DNA of 64,000 nt from Symbiodinium natans (taxonomy: Eukaryota; Sar; Dinophyceae; Suessiales; Symbiodiniaceae). This document shows positions 9,984-20,582 of this stretch, in pieces. The DNA is taken from positions 184,001-248,000 of the forward strand of contig CAJNDS010002518.1 in NCBI GenBank assembly GCA_905221605.1, read 5' to 3'. The first letter of the stretch is position 1; each line of letters begins with the position of its first letter. Below the pieces are notes generated by a model, which did no database searches, had not been told where the DNA came from, and saw only the letters and a program-made list of their open reading frames with translations. Made by a program: the position numbers and the translations under genes.

Positions 9984-12900
9984 GCCATCACCGTGGGCGC
10001 CGCAGGAGGCGCCTTCGGCATTGCAACTGGCATCGTGGCTGGCTCCATCGCGGGGGTGGCGCCTGCACTGGCAACGCCGCTTGCTCCTGTTTAGAGTCCT
10101 TCCCCTTTGGTGGCACCCTGAACTCTAAAGCCTTTGCCCTGGACCCTTGGCTTCCTCAACCCTGAACCATGGAACTGTAGAACCTCAGCGCTTGCCAGAG
10201 TAGCTGCAGGTTTGGCCTGTCCATTCCGGCGGGCGCAGTATTTGGCGCGGCTGCAGGCCTCGACTGATTTTTCTCTTCGTCCATATGTACCTGCACACTT
10301 TTTTCGGATGCACTGAATAGGTAGTTGTACAGATATATTTTTCTGGAAGAAGAAAGTTGCATGGCCTTTATTTGCTTTGAGAGCATGGCTGCAAAGCACC
10401 CGGGAGGCCTCCTGGTGGGAACCACGACGGGTGGTGTCGCCGGAGGAACGGGCGCCTTCTGCCTCTACAAGTACCGAGCCGCGCCCCTCAAAGCCGTCGA
10501 GTGAAGGTCGCCAAAGCAAACAGTCCTCACCAGGTCCAGATCAAAGACGGCGTGATCCGGGTGCAGGTGAAGGTCCGAACGAACATTTCATAATTATTGT
10601 GAGTGATTGTGTTAATTGTTGTTAAGGTTATAGTTATTGTTGTTAGTTCTACGCTTACTAGTAGTAATGCTAACCCAAGGGATGGCCAGCCTTGCCCCTT
10701 TTTTTGGGTTCCGTGTCAGGCACGGAAGTCCCTCGTTGATGGCTGCGAGAAGGTCAAAGGCGCACGGCCCCTCCAACCCCTCCAGTCCAGCTGTGCCTCT
10801 TCGTCGTCTTCGTCGTCGCAGTCGTACTAGTAGCCGAAGAAGAACAAAAACTACTACGAGCACTACATTACTATTTCTACTACTCCTCCTCTCCTCCTCC
10901 CGGTCCGAACAGCACAGCGTGCGAGCAGGCATGGAGCGTTTTGCTGCAGGCGCCACTTCCCGCGCCAAGCTGGCCATAGACTCTGCCGCCACGAAAGCCC
11001 AGGAGAAGGATGGCCCCGTGGAGCAGTTTAAATTCTGCACTCGACTCTGCAGCCCTCACAGAGAAAGTGTAGTTTGCCGGCGTCATCCTCTCACCCCTAT
11101 GCCTTGAGCAGGCGACCACGACCCTCGCCCTCGCCAAGGTGGGGCATGACACCCTGCAGGAGGCGCGTCTGAAAGTGGCGATGAAGTCTGTTCGGAAATT
11201 GAGGTGAAGTCCGCCGAAGCGGTGGAGCTGGCCAAGGTGAAGGCTTGTGACAGTCCAAAGTTCCCATCAGCTGGCTTGGATCGGAAGGAGTTGCTACCCC
11301 AAGATTCAACACCGTCGCCAGGTGGGTGAGGCCGTGACCTTCGCGACCTCTTCGCGGGCCGGGTTTACCTCTGTGTCCACGGTGCTTCTAGGCTGAACCC
11401 TCGTGAAGTGCTTGGGCTTTGTCTGGCATCTGGATCCGCGGGGTCTAGACCCGCAGGGTCTTCTAGGCCTTGTTACATAAACATATCGAAATTAGGTTCG
11501 CTCTTTGGTTGCTTTCGTTTGTCCGTTTCGTCTTTTTGAGCGTGATGTTTTGCCTGTCTCTGTCTTGTCTTGCATTATTTCGTCTTATGCTTACGATTGA
11601 AGATTTGGAGGGGAATAATTAAAATAGTTCTCCACGGGGCGTGGGTTTGTGACTTAGAGGGGGGTACCACCACGGTAGAACAGGGGGTTGGGAGTGAGGT
11701 CACCCTCATAAAGACAGAAATGAGGATGGGAACGCTGCTTATACATAAATGTGTGTATATGAATGAATGAATGAATGAAATGACATGACATGAAATGAAA
11801 TGAAATGAAATGAAATGAAATGAAATGAATGAATGAATGAATGAATGAGAGACATGAATGAATGAATGAATGAATGCATGTATGTATGTATGGATGTATG
11901 TATGTATGTATGTACACGTATATGCACGCGCACGTTAACATGTGGTATGTAATAGGTACAAGGACCCAAATAGATGTCGCCCCTATTGGGGGGGCCCATG
12001 TTCTAAACCCTGAAGCCCCAGAAGCCCTGAATGGCTGACCCAGGCTTGGTGGGTCCTTCGGCACCGTGGCTGGCGCAGCCTGCGGCGCCGCCGCGGGCGC
12101 TGCCGTGGGTTTGGCCCGGCCCTCGTGGGGTTTAGGCCGAAAGGGCGTCTTCCCGCGCAGGCGGTGCTCTCATGCGCTAGGGTGCCAGGGGGTTGCAGCA
12201 CAGAGGCCTCGAGTCAGTTTGAAATGTTCAGAGGCTAGCCCAAGCTGGACTCTCTGATCCCTGAAAAAGATCCGATCGAGAGCTTTCAGCCCGGGTTTTC
12301 TTTTCCAACGGCATCTCCCATTGACCTGAGACACTGTTAGGCGGGAGTAAGCAACTGCTGGCCGCCCTTGTAAGTGGTGGGATGCGGGCCGGCTGTCGGA
12401 GTGGGAATTTTGCGCAACAGACGGGCATAGGGGTATAGGGGTGTAATCAGTGAAAACAAGGCCCCAAAGCTCCGTTCAAAAGAAGCCCTACAGCCCACAG
12501 AACCTCAGAACACCATGCCCGCCTTCTCCCCCCAAAATCCCACACCCGCGAATCCCTAAACACCCTGAAACCTAAACCCGTAAAAAATCGTACTGAAACC
12601 CTAAACCCTGAACCCTAAGCCCGGAAGCCTAAACCCCAAGCCCTCAGCCCTGAACCCAAGCCCCTCTGAAAGCCCTAAACCCCAAGCCCCAAACCCCTAC
12701 ACCCCAAAATCCCAAGCCCTAGACCCCCAAACCCCAAAACCCGAAACCCCTAAACCCCTAAACCCCAAACCCCCAAAGGTACCGGCCATCTTCACCTTCG
12801 GCCTCTCCGTGCCCATCAGCGCCGGCATTGGCCTGGCCGCAGGGGCCACCACCGGCGGCGGTGCCGGCGCTGTTGGCGGCTCCTTGACTTAAAAGGGTGG

Positions 12901-14373
12901 CCGCAGGACTTGGCAGGTGGTTGAGGGCTTGGGTTTTAGGGTTTGGGGTTCAGAGTTTTTGGGTTTAGGGTTTAGTGATGTCTAGGGGGTTCGGGGTTCA
13001 GGGTTTAGGATGGTTATAGGGGTTTGTTGACGTGTAGGGGGCTTCATAGCAGCTTCACATGTCTCCTTGCATTGCGTTCTCCCCCACCCTCATCCGCCCA
13101 CCCCACCCCCTCCCCCTCTGAAACCCCAACCCTAAAAAAACTCCAAACCCGAAGCACGAAGCGTGCCGCGCATCGACTTTCTTCTTTGAGCGTTACCTCT
13201 CGAAGTGGATGTTCCGATCCGGTCTTCATGTTCCCCTACGACAGCGTTCAGACCCAAACATGCCTGGATGCACCCTGCTATCTAAATGGGGGTCTGCGAA
13301 AATTGGGGACCCCTAAAGCGGACCCCAATAAGGTCACCCTATATTCGGAACCCCCCTCCCCCCCCCCAAATCTTGCAGGTTTCGGATAGAATAGGCCATG
13401 CCTTCCATGCCGGGGTCCGATGCATGGTGGCCATCCGGTGAGGACGAGTGGAAGGTCATTGATCTCGACAGCAACCATCCTGAACGCACCCCCGCGACTG
13501 CATGGATCTTGTCCTCAAGTCTCGACTCCAAGCTTGCGGAAGTGTTTCCCGCATATCGCCTGCCGATCTCTCTGGGCTCGCTCGGGGAAGATTCGGCGAC
13601 TGTGTTGAAGTCTGGGATGACTCGAGAGGGAGGTGGTGGCAATGGCGGGGCACAAGAAAAAGATGGAAGGCAACCTGAGGTTGCAGTTCACCGATGCACG
13701 TCCAAAATTGGGCGCCCGTGTAAGTTCATGGGCAAATGCCGGGATGTGTCTACGTGCAACTATTGTCATGATGAGGTGCACCAGGTCGCGAAGACAAGAC
13801 CTGGAAACTTTCAATCAGCTCAGTCGCAGCGAGCTCGAGATCCCGGCCCTGCATACCATGAGGCACACCGGCCGGGAAGGCGGCCGCGGAAACTCGTGGA
13901 CTCTTTCGACGGCTTGACAAGGACATAGGTTGACGTGCTTGGAGTGTGGCATCACTTTGGAGCAAGGTGAAGCAAAAGAGAGACCGGGCCCTTGCAGGCT
14001 TCCGCTTTCGTTGTCGTTGTTCGCCTTTCAGTGGCACCAAGAGGGGGTTTCAAAAAAATGCTAACGTTTGTTGCTATGGAGGGGGTGCTTCCTTGCTACC
14101 AATCCCTGTGATCACGGCGTCCCCAAGCCCACACCCCCCCCCCCCCCCGCCAAAAGGGGGTGCGCCTTTATCCATTTCGTGGGAGGATGGGCCGGCGGGA
14201 CCTTTAAGAACTAGAACCCAGCTGATCTCCGAGGCGGTGCGTGCGGCTTCGTGGGCTTCACGTACAGAGAAGAGATCAAGAGGCGTGGAGCGCCAGAGAA
14301 GCATCGCGCAAGCTGTATGTTCAAAGCCAGCATAAGTAGCTGTAGCGCTCGTCTCACAGGCCACCATGTGTGA
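9984..14373 (+). CDS. Glycine-zipper membrane protein, two modules, about 12 exons
   Basis: Resembles glycine-zipper hypothetical proteins I recall as common in dinoflagellates; function unknown. Exons with matching phases: 9984-10075, 10210-10256 and 10407-10477 join into module 1 (VGAAGGAFGIATGIVAG, APALA+T+FGLSIPAGAVFG, GLLVGTTTGGVAGGTGAF, CLYKYR). 10534-10572, 10720-10759, 10929-11008, 11112-about 11159, 11204-11242 and 11322-11391 are Lys/Ala/Val-rich, probably helical (VQIKDGVIRVQVK, ATTTLALAKVGHDTLQ, VGEAVTFATSSRAGF). 12044-12113, 12779-12878 and 14234-14373 form module 2 (FGTVAGAACGAAAGAAVGL, VPAIFTFGLSVPISAGIG, GGACGFVGFTYREEIK). Each module could make two to three Gly/Ala-rich membrane helices. 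A small exon with phases 1-2 is missing between 11391 and 12044. The start is not found; the stop at 14371 assumes no further intron. Most donors are GC. Confidence 0.8.
11762..11918. repeat. Tetra/pentanucleotide microsatellite cluster
   Basis: Successive (GAAT)n, (GAAAT)n, (GAAT)n and (TGTA)n blocks, in a stretch between exons 11391 and 12044 of the glycine-zipper gene. Confidence 0.95.
12562..12778. repeat. Degenerate CCCTAAA/CCCCAAA region, glycine-zipper intron
   Basis: Decayed heptamers (CCCTAAA, CCCCAAG, CCCTGAA, CCCCTAAA) fill the intron up to the acceptor of the exon at 12779. Confidence 0.8.
13286..13362. mobile_element. Family B repeat, copy B1 in a glycine-zipper intron
   Basis: GGGGACCCCTAAAGCGGACC followed by CCAATAAGGTCACCCTATAT and TCGGAACCCC matches the 3' half of the fuller copy at 57125-57232. 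It lies inside the intron 12879-14233, just upstream of the nested zinc-finger ORF. Confidence 0.65.
13398..13928 (+). CDS. CCCH-type zinc-finger protein, ORF nested in an intron
   Basis: A 176-codon ORF opens at ATG 13398 (in-frame TAG two codons upstream; a second ATG lies at 13407) and ends at TAG 13926. Residues about 97-122 read HRCTSKIGRPC-KFMGKC-RDVSTC-NYCH, i.e. C-x5-C-x5-C-x3-H preceded by an extra Cys and a PC pair. This resembles the single CCCH fingers I recall from many dinoflagellate RNA-binding proteins. The C-terminal part is basic (RRPRKL). The N-terminal part contains WKVIDLDSN and a Gly-rich linker. The whole ORF lies inside the 1.35-kb intron that joins 12878 to 14234 of the glycine-zipper gene, in the same orientation. 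It could be an independent intronless gene, a retrocopy or an alternative exon. No spliced-leader remnant or poly-A tract is evident. Confidence 0.65.
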   Translation: MPSMPGSDAWWPSGEDEWKVIDLDSNHPERTPATAWILSSSLDSKLAEVFPAYRLPISLGSLGEDSATVLKSGMTREGGGGNGGAQEKDGRQPEVAVHRCTSKIGRPCKFMGKCRDVSTCNYCHDEVHQVAKTRPGNFQSAQSQRARDPGPAYHEAHRPGRRPRKLVDSFDGLTRT

Positions 14374-16145
14374 TCGTCTTGCGGACGGGGGTGGGGGGCA
14401 GGGGGTTGGGGCGCACTGCGGCCAGATCTGCGGGCTACCTGCGAACAAAGACCCTGGATTCCGCTGCCCAGGCTCAGGGCTGAGCTGTTTTTTTTTTTTT
14501 TTTTTTTTTTTTCCGGCCCCTGTGTATCTGCGGAGCTGATGCATGGTACATGGCACGCAGATGAGCGGCATCCCGAGCACTGCGCCGAAGTGCTGAGGTC
14601 ACCAAGAGTGTGAAGTCCCTCGTCGGAGCAGGAACGGGCGAGACTGCGTGAATCGCTTCCGTCATTGTCAACCCGGCATGTTTTGAAGCTCAGCATTGAA
14701 GGTTTTCACAGATGTAGACTGCAAATATATCTGGGTGCATGTTGCTTCCTGTATACCAAGTGAGCGAAGACGTTAAGATGTCGTCTCCTTGTCCCGACAC
14801 TCCAACAGACCCTACACACCACATGCCGTAATGTACTTCAGCCAGGACTGCAGCGTATGGCATGATCTGGCGTGATGCCGAGTGCCCTGACAGATGGCCA
14901 CCTCGTTTTCCACGCAGAGCTGGCGCCTGCACTAAAATACTACTTGACATACTCAGACATGAGCCTATGCAGCAGGAGAAGGTATCCCAGAATGTACATG
15001 GATTGCGCCAGCCTGCCCCATGGCCGTAAACGACTCCAGACATGGCATTCGTCGCGCGGATCTGACAACTGTTTGGCATCGTAGCCCTAGCTTGTGAAAG
15101 CTCTGTGCTGGTCTCCAGGCGCAGTTGTCGGAGGCAGCCGACAGGCCCTCCAGGTTTTAATTCGATGGGACCAGTTTCGTTTCCACTGTTTTGCTGTGCT
15201 TCGGCGCAAAGCTTGACTGCTCGTCAACCACAGTTGCCATGCTGTGTGAAATGTCAGTTTCGGAAGCCGACAAGTCTCAACCGGAGTCACGTTGACATCG
15301 TTCGCGCCAACTCAGCAAGGCCAATGACAGTTCACGGTTCTGAGGCCGTGTGGCTCGGTTTTGCTCAGGCGTCGAGCCTGAGAAGATAGCTCTCTAACAA
15401 AATTTTCAGGCAGTGCGCATGGCTGGCATGGGCCCGAATCGCAGGCAAGGCGATGCTCTGATAGAAGCTTGAGCAATTGATGTAGTTGGGTTCCAGAACC
15501 TGCGGTTGCAAGTCAAAAGACACCAAAAGCACCTCTCGAAGTAGACAAAGCTGCTTGCAAGATGCAGCTCTGAGAACCTGTTTGCTTCAAGAGCTTCATT
15601 TGACATTGGAGGGACAGTCGAACAGAAGTCTTAAGCTAAGCTCCTGGCTCACTGATGCCTGTGAGGCCTTTGCTTGCGGCGGCAGTTTTCCTGCTTTCTT
15701 GGCAGGCTGCTCCGTTGATGTCACGCACCGGTAGCTTCACTCGATATGAGCCCCAATGCTCCCTTCCATTCAAGTAAGCAAGGGACGGGACACGAAGGCT
15801 CAGAAATGAAGCGATGGGAACGCTTGACAAAGTGATGCCATCCATGTTGCGCCCAGTAGCACAAAGCAAGATAGAAGGCAGGGAGTTTTGGCAGTCGCTC
15901 CTAGAATCTCACGTTCTCTTGTGCCCCGGTCTCCTCGATTGTGCAGCTCTTGCAGAGTGGCCTCTGCAGACCTCCCAGCTGGTCATGACGGCCTTTATTG
16001 GTGGCAGATCTACAGCCAGACAAGCCAGTGACTTAGGGCTTAGGGCAATCTTCACCGATCTCACCAGTGACTCACCAGTGAAGACCAAGACTTGCTAACT
16101 GGAGGTGAGAATATCTCGGCAAGCTGAAGGCCGGATGCCCCAGGG
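14374..16145. other. Region between the glycine-zipper and GST genes
   Basis: No exon series with family resemblance, although several overlapping 60-130 codon ORFs are open. It is largely free of telomere-like units, unlike the flanking introns, so it may be the true intergenic and promoter space. No TATA-like or spliced-leader motif is convincing. Confidence 0.4.
14490..14512. repeat. Poly-T tract
   Basis: Run of about 23 T. Confidence 0.9.
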
Positions 16146-19025
16146 ATGAACTTACTCGCAAAAGTCCGGAGCTGCCGTGCAGCTCAAGGCTACTCGCTTC
16201 GATACTTCGACGTCCGCGGAGCTGCCGAGCGGCTGCCCGAGATGTCGGCAACAGTTGGGCAACATCTCGCCGCAGTCTCCTAAACCCTGAACCCTAAACC
16301 CTGAACCCTAGACCCTAAACCCTACACCCTGAACCCTGAACCCTGAGAATGGTTTTCCGCAGTTGGAGTAGTGTGAAGCCAATTCGAGCCGGGCGAGGAC
16401 CATTCGCCTGCTCTTTGCAGCAGCTGGACAGGATTACGAGGCCACTTTGCCCTGACAACGCATTCGCTTTTTTTTCGTGCGTTTGGCTTGGCTCAGGACT
16501 TTCGATATCCGCTGAACTTCGGCGTGCCGGGGGACTTCTCGACTATCCAGCGCAAGGACTGCGCCATGCGAGATGCTCGCAACTTGCGAATCACATCATG
16601 CACCGCCCCCAACCCTTGATTCTGGGTGCACCCGAAAGATATTTAGTTCAGGCTTGGCGAAAGCATGTGCAGCATGTGTAGTCTGATTTCGGAAGAGGCT
16701 TCGAACGATAGCCCACGCTGCCGCGGCTTCTTCTTGCAAGAAGCCTCTAGGAACCGGGAGCCCTGGGCTGTTCCAAGAACACTACGACAATGTGCCACGC
16801 GTGGCTTGAAGCAGACTGCTGTAGGGCCCTGTGACCGAGACAGACTGGGCAGCCATGGGCAGACTGATGCGCGAGGAGTTCGACGAAGATAAGGCTTCGG
16901 GTATTCTGGACATTGCCCTCGGCAAGGCCCCAAGCAGAGTCGGACAGGCTGTTCAGAGTTCAGAGGTGCCCTTTTGGGTGAACACCCGAATATCCATGCC
17001 GATGCCCATGCTCCGTTCTGGGTATCTGACTGCGGCTTCAACATCATCATTCTTCTTCGCAACAGTCATAAGCCTCAAAGAGAAACATGACAAGGAAGCT
17101 GGCCGTGTCGCCAGGTGCCCGTCTTGAATGTAGGCGACTTCACGCTCCCGCAGAGCAAGGCCATCGAGCGATATCTGGCCCACAGCTTGACGCACCGCAG
17201 CTCACTGGCACAGGCATGATCAGGGGCCGCATGAGGCCAGAAAGCTGGGGATGATGGGCGACGACGAAGTGGAGGAGGCAATCTGACTGCCCAGATATCC
17301 CTAAACCCTAAACCCTAAATCCCAAACCCTAAACTTTCGGACCCTGTGCTACTTGATGCTCGGAAGGCCTTGGTCGATGCCATGGCCGAGCATGTGCGCG
17401 ACATCAACGATGTCCCTTGACTTGCTTGCGCAGATCCGCACACGGTCGTCTTGAGTTGCGATGGTTGGGCTTTTCGGGTTTGGAATTCAGGGCTGGATAT
17501 GGATTCAGAGCTGAGCTATACTGGCTATACTGTGGCACTGGGCTTCCTTGCCTAAATTTCTTTCGAATCTGTCGGGGCAGTTGCCCGGCCCAGGCCTACA
17601 GCCGAAAGGGGCTCTTCTTCATGAAGGATGAAGAGAAGAAAGCAGCAGCTTGCCGGCATCTGGAAGGTGGCGACACACGACTCTTCTTACTCTTTTCTGA
17701 GTCTACTTCCTTGACGTTGGCGTTCGTACAGGTATTGGTAGGAGTAGTACTCTCTCAAGGTACGACTGCATGTCTCTCATAGGTTCGGTTCTGTATCTCT
17801 TCAGCTATGTAGTCGCTATTTTTAGTTCATTCTTTCTCATTTTCGGTACCAGCTTCTCATTGTTCATCACCAGCAGCACACATGCATCCCATTTTATGAA
17901 CCACCATAACTAATTGAGTTCATCTTCCCTACAGCGATACCAACGCTTGATGTAAGTTTTGCCGTCTTGGGCAAGATGACTCTGACCGTGACCTGCTGTG
18001 ACCTGCTGTGACCTGCTGTGACCTGCTGTGACCTGCTGTGACCTGCTGTGACCTGCTGTGACCTGCTGCTGCTGCTGCTGCTGCTGATGTAGGATGATGA
18101 TGATGATGATGACGACGGTGATGATCATGAGGATCCGTGATTATGATGAGTAGGAGGAGGAGGAGGAGGAGGAGGAGGAGGAGGAGGAGGAGGAGGAGGA
18201 GGAGGAGGAGGAGGAGGAGGATGGTGAGGATGAGGATGGAGGATGAACGAGGAGGATGGTTATGGTTCTCAGACATGTATCATCACACAGGGCTCTGTGG
18301 TGAAGCAGCATGTCGCCCAGGAGCTGCAAAAGAAGTGGTATGCGGAGGATGCAGAGCTGCAGCATTCTGTAAGAGATCGCCCTCCTGTCCTTTCCTGTGG
18401 GTCTTTGCAAGAAGCTCAAGGAACTGCCCGACTGGCTGTCGAAGTTGGAGAAGGCTCTTCCCGGCAGCGATGGCTATGCTGTCGGCAGCAAGGCCGGTGC
18501 CTCCGCAGCTCCGCAGCACGTTGCGCTGAAGGGCTGCCGTGGCCCCAGATTGTCCCAGGCGTCTCTTGCCGATGTGGCCATCTTCAAGCTCCTGAAGGCG
18601 CCTGCTTTGCACTTGTCACTTGTGACACTTGCGATCCAGCACCTTAGCCTGCACAGGACACATATCCAGATGATGTTGCCTGGCTTCCAACAAGCTGAAA
18701 ATAGCTGAGAGCATTGCGCGGTTTTGTCCGTGCGCCAGTGGGATTGAGGGCTGGGGCCCGAAGAGCCAGCCTCTTGTACTATGGAACACGGAGGTCTCCG
18801 CAGTCTACGACTCCTGCCCGAAAGTCAAGGCTCACGTCTGAGCCCTGAATCCACCCGAAAGCTTGTCCTGCATGTGGTGCGAAGGCGATCGTGGACAACA
18901 TTGCGAAGAACGAGGGCATCAAGAAGTGGTTGGCAGACAGGAGAGCGTACATGACATGTTCGCATCTCGCAACTCATCGTTGGACGGGGTTTAGCTGCTG
19001 CGACCGCGCCGGACTAAGACTATAA
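16146..19025 (+). CDS. GST: Glutathione S-transferase (sigma-like), about 13 exons
   Basis: GSTs conjugate glutathione to electrophiles. Exons: 16146-16228, 16398-16440, 16497-16556, 16876-16926, 17115-17177, 17236-17277, 17367-17411, 17594-about 17647, 18412-18492, 18559-18597, 18657-18674 (18 nt), 18794-18829 and 18885-about 19025. The N-terminal thioredoxin-like domain gives LRYFDVRGAAE (catalytic Tyr in YFD), TIRLLFAAAGQDYE, FGVPGDFSTIQRK, EFDEDKASGILDIALGK and VPVLNVGDFTLPQSKAIERY (G-site QS). The helical domain gives DAMAEHVRDIND, LPDWLSKLEKALPGSDGYAV and ASLADVAIFKLLK (N-capping box), then DTYPDD, VYDSCPKVK and AIVDNIAKNEGIKKWLADR. Donors are mostly GC, with GA after exon 3 and GT after exons 7 and 11; nearly all acceptors are AG|G. 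The N-terminus may hold another intron. The C-terminus reads to TAA 19023 or splices after LADR. Confidence 0.92.
16279..16346. repeat. CCCTAAA/CCCTGAA array in GST intron 1
   Basis: Nine mixed heptamers between GST exons 1 and 2, an intron of only 169 nt. Confidence 0.9.
17300..17334. repeat. Short CCCTAAA array in GST intron 6
   Basis: Five heptamers in the 89-nt intron 17278-17366. Confidence 0.9.
17986..18225. repeat. Compound microsatellite in GST intron 8: decamer, CTG, ATG, GGA
   Basis: Seven perfect copies of a decamer (ACCTGCTGTG) run from 17991 to 18060 and pass directly into (CTG)n, then (ATG)n, then a perfect (GGA)n run of about 24 units (18150-18222). Each block looks seeded by the last bases of the previous one. 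ORFs across it are repeat translations. Confidence 0.97.
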
Positions 19026-19416
19026 GACTACTAAAGGAGCAAGGAGTAGATCATGACAGTGTTCCGGTAATTTGGATGCAGCAGACCTCCTCCTCCAAGC
19101 CGGAGCGATCTCCAGAAGATGCGAAACGACAGTAGCCCGAGGGCCGCCGAGATTTCGATCGCAGAATACATCCGCTCCAAGCGTTGTTCACACTGTGTTC
19201 GCCCGACCGAGCAAGATCTCCCAAACCCCTGAAACCTAAACCCTGCAATTCGGACGTATTGGCTGATCCTGGTCTTCCAGGCTTTAAAGTTCTGCAGAAA
19301 CCGAGACAACTCACTGCCATGGTGTTCTGGCAGCGCCCCATTTCTTTTCTAAACATGCTGAATGCGTTATTGTCTTAAGGAACGTGGGATCGTTGAGTGG
19401 ATATCCTGACTTCAAG

Positions 19417-19922
19417 AATCTCCCTGCAGCAGGCCGGAAACCTTCTTGTGAAGGCACTGCGAGCGGCTCCTGCCCTGCTGTGTGCAGCATCTCGTGGAAA
19501 AGCCGGACCCTGTCTGATCGCTGCTTAGCAAATGCGCGGGTCCTTCTTGCAACTTTGAGCCGGTATGCCATCGAGCAGGATTGTCGTCTTCATGCATGCT
19601 TGTTGCCGACCCCACACCTCTTAGCTGAAGATAGCAGTAGGGGGGGGACGCGGAACGCGTGCGTTCCCTGTGGGAGTGGCGGTGCCTTGGATCTCACTAA
19701 GCTTGCTAGCAGCACAGCATTGTCCTTGTTTGGCCAAGCAGCTTCTTGTTTTGTTACACAGATCGCTATCTTGTGGGAGGATTTTTTAGCATTCTGCCTT
19801 GGCAAGGGGATGGAGCCTCGAAAGATGCCCCCGATGCCTTCGAGGAGGCCTAGAAAGCAAAGGCACCTCCTTGTAAGAACCCGCTGCTGATAGATTCCAA
19901 AGGCAAGTCCGTCGAGCTCTGA
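19417..19922 (+). CDS. Unknown multi-exon gene, 3' part
   Basis: Not recognised. Candidate exons are 19417-19527 (ISLQQAGNLLVKALRAAPAL, Ala/Leu-rich helix), 19807-19847 (DGASKDAPDAFEE, AG|G acceptor and GAG|GC donor) and 19854-19922 (KAKAPPCKNPLLIDSKGKS, ending VEL and TGA). The last two are separated by only six bases, so they cannot both be exons as drawn; one boundary is wrong. The same region has a 168-codon ORF in another frame (19384-19890) with less coding-like composition. Confidence 0.3.
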
Positions 19923-20582
19923 TGCGTGCATCGCGGCCCAGTGCTGTCGACATGCCCTGGGAGCTGATTTCCCATGCGCTGCCAGAGAAGCTGAGGTCCC
20001 AGCCTGGATAGTTGGCCTGCCGTGTCCACAGTAGTCTCGGGAGTCACAGGAGTGGTATGGAGTAGTGTGAGCTGAGTATCTCATGCTAAGGCTCTGTTTG
20101 CCAGTGCTGTTTCCCTCTGCAGCAAGCTTCCTCTGCAGGCGCAGTATCAGCACAGGAATCCAGCATTATGACAGCGGGATGTTGCCAGGGCAAGAGCAGG
20201 GCAAGAGCAGGGTAGCAGAACGGCCTGGATGCAGGCCTGCCTTCTTTGGCCCGGCCGATTCAAGCAGCCGCAGCAGCCCTCCACTCACTGGAGCTTTCGC
20301 GATGTTGCAGCCTTGCAGCCACCGAACGCAGCAGCCATCTTGACTCAACAAAGGCCACGTTCAGCTTGCAGCCACGGCCGCCATCTTGGCCTGCTTGCTT
20401 GGGACTGCGCCTGCTCACATGCCGCCTTCGACGTTTTTTTCTGTAAGGCAGCGCCAATCGCGAGGAGGAAGAAGGGTGCAGGTCTGGTGAAACGAGCGCC
20501 TCACATTCACAGGATCCAGTTGCATCGAAGACCTTGGAGGGCCAACACAGTAGCTGGTTTCGGGTTCGCAGACATGGCTCAG

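Noticed and set aside
16856-17127. 98-codon ORF starting MTETDWAAMGRLMREEFDED as a gene of its own
   Set aside because: Its coding part is GST exon 4; the frame before GAG|G at 16876 and after AAG|GC at 16926 is intronic.
17986-18070. CRISPR-like array (regular decamer repeat)
   Set aside because: Units are directly tandem without spacers and lie in a eukaryotic intron; a microsatellite.
19384-19890. 168-codon ORF
   Set aside because: Runs across different likely exons in another frame; the alternative frame gives better coding-like peptides with AG|G borders. Kept only as an uncertainty.
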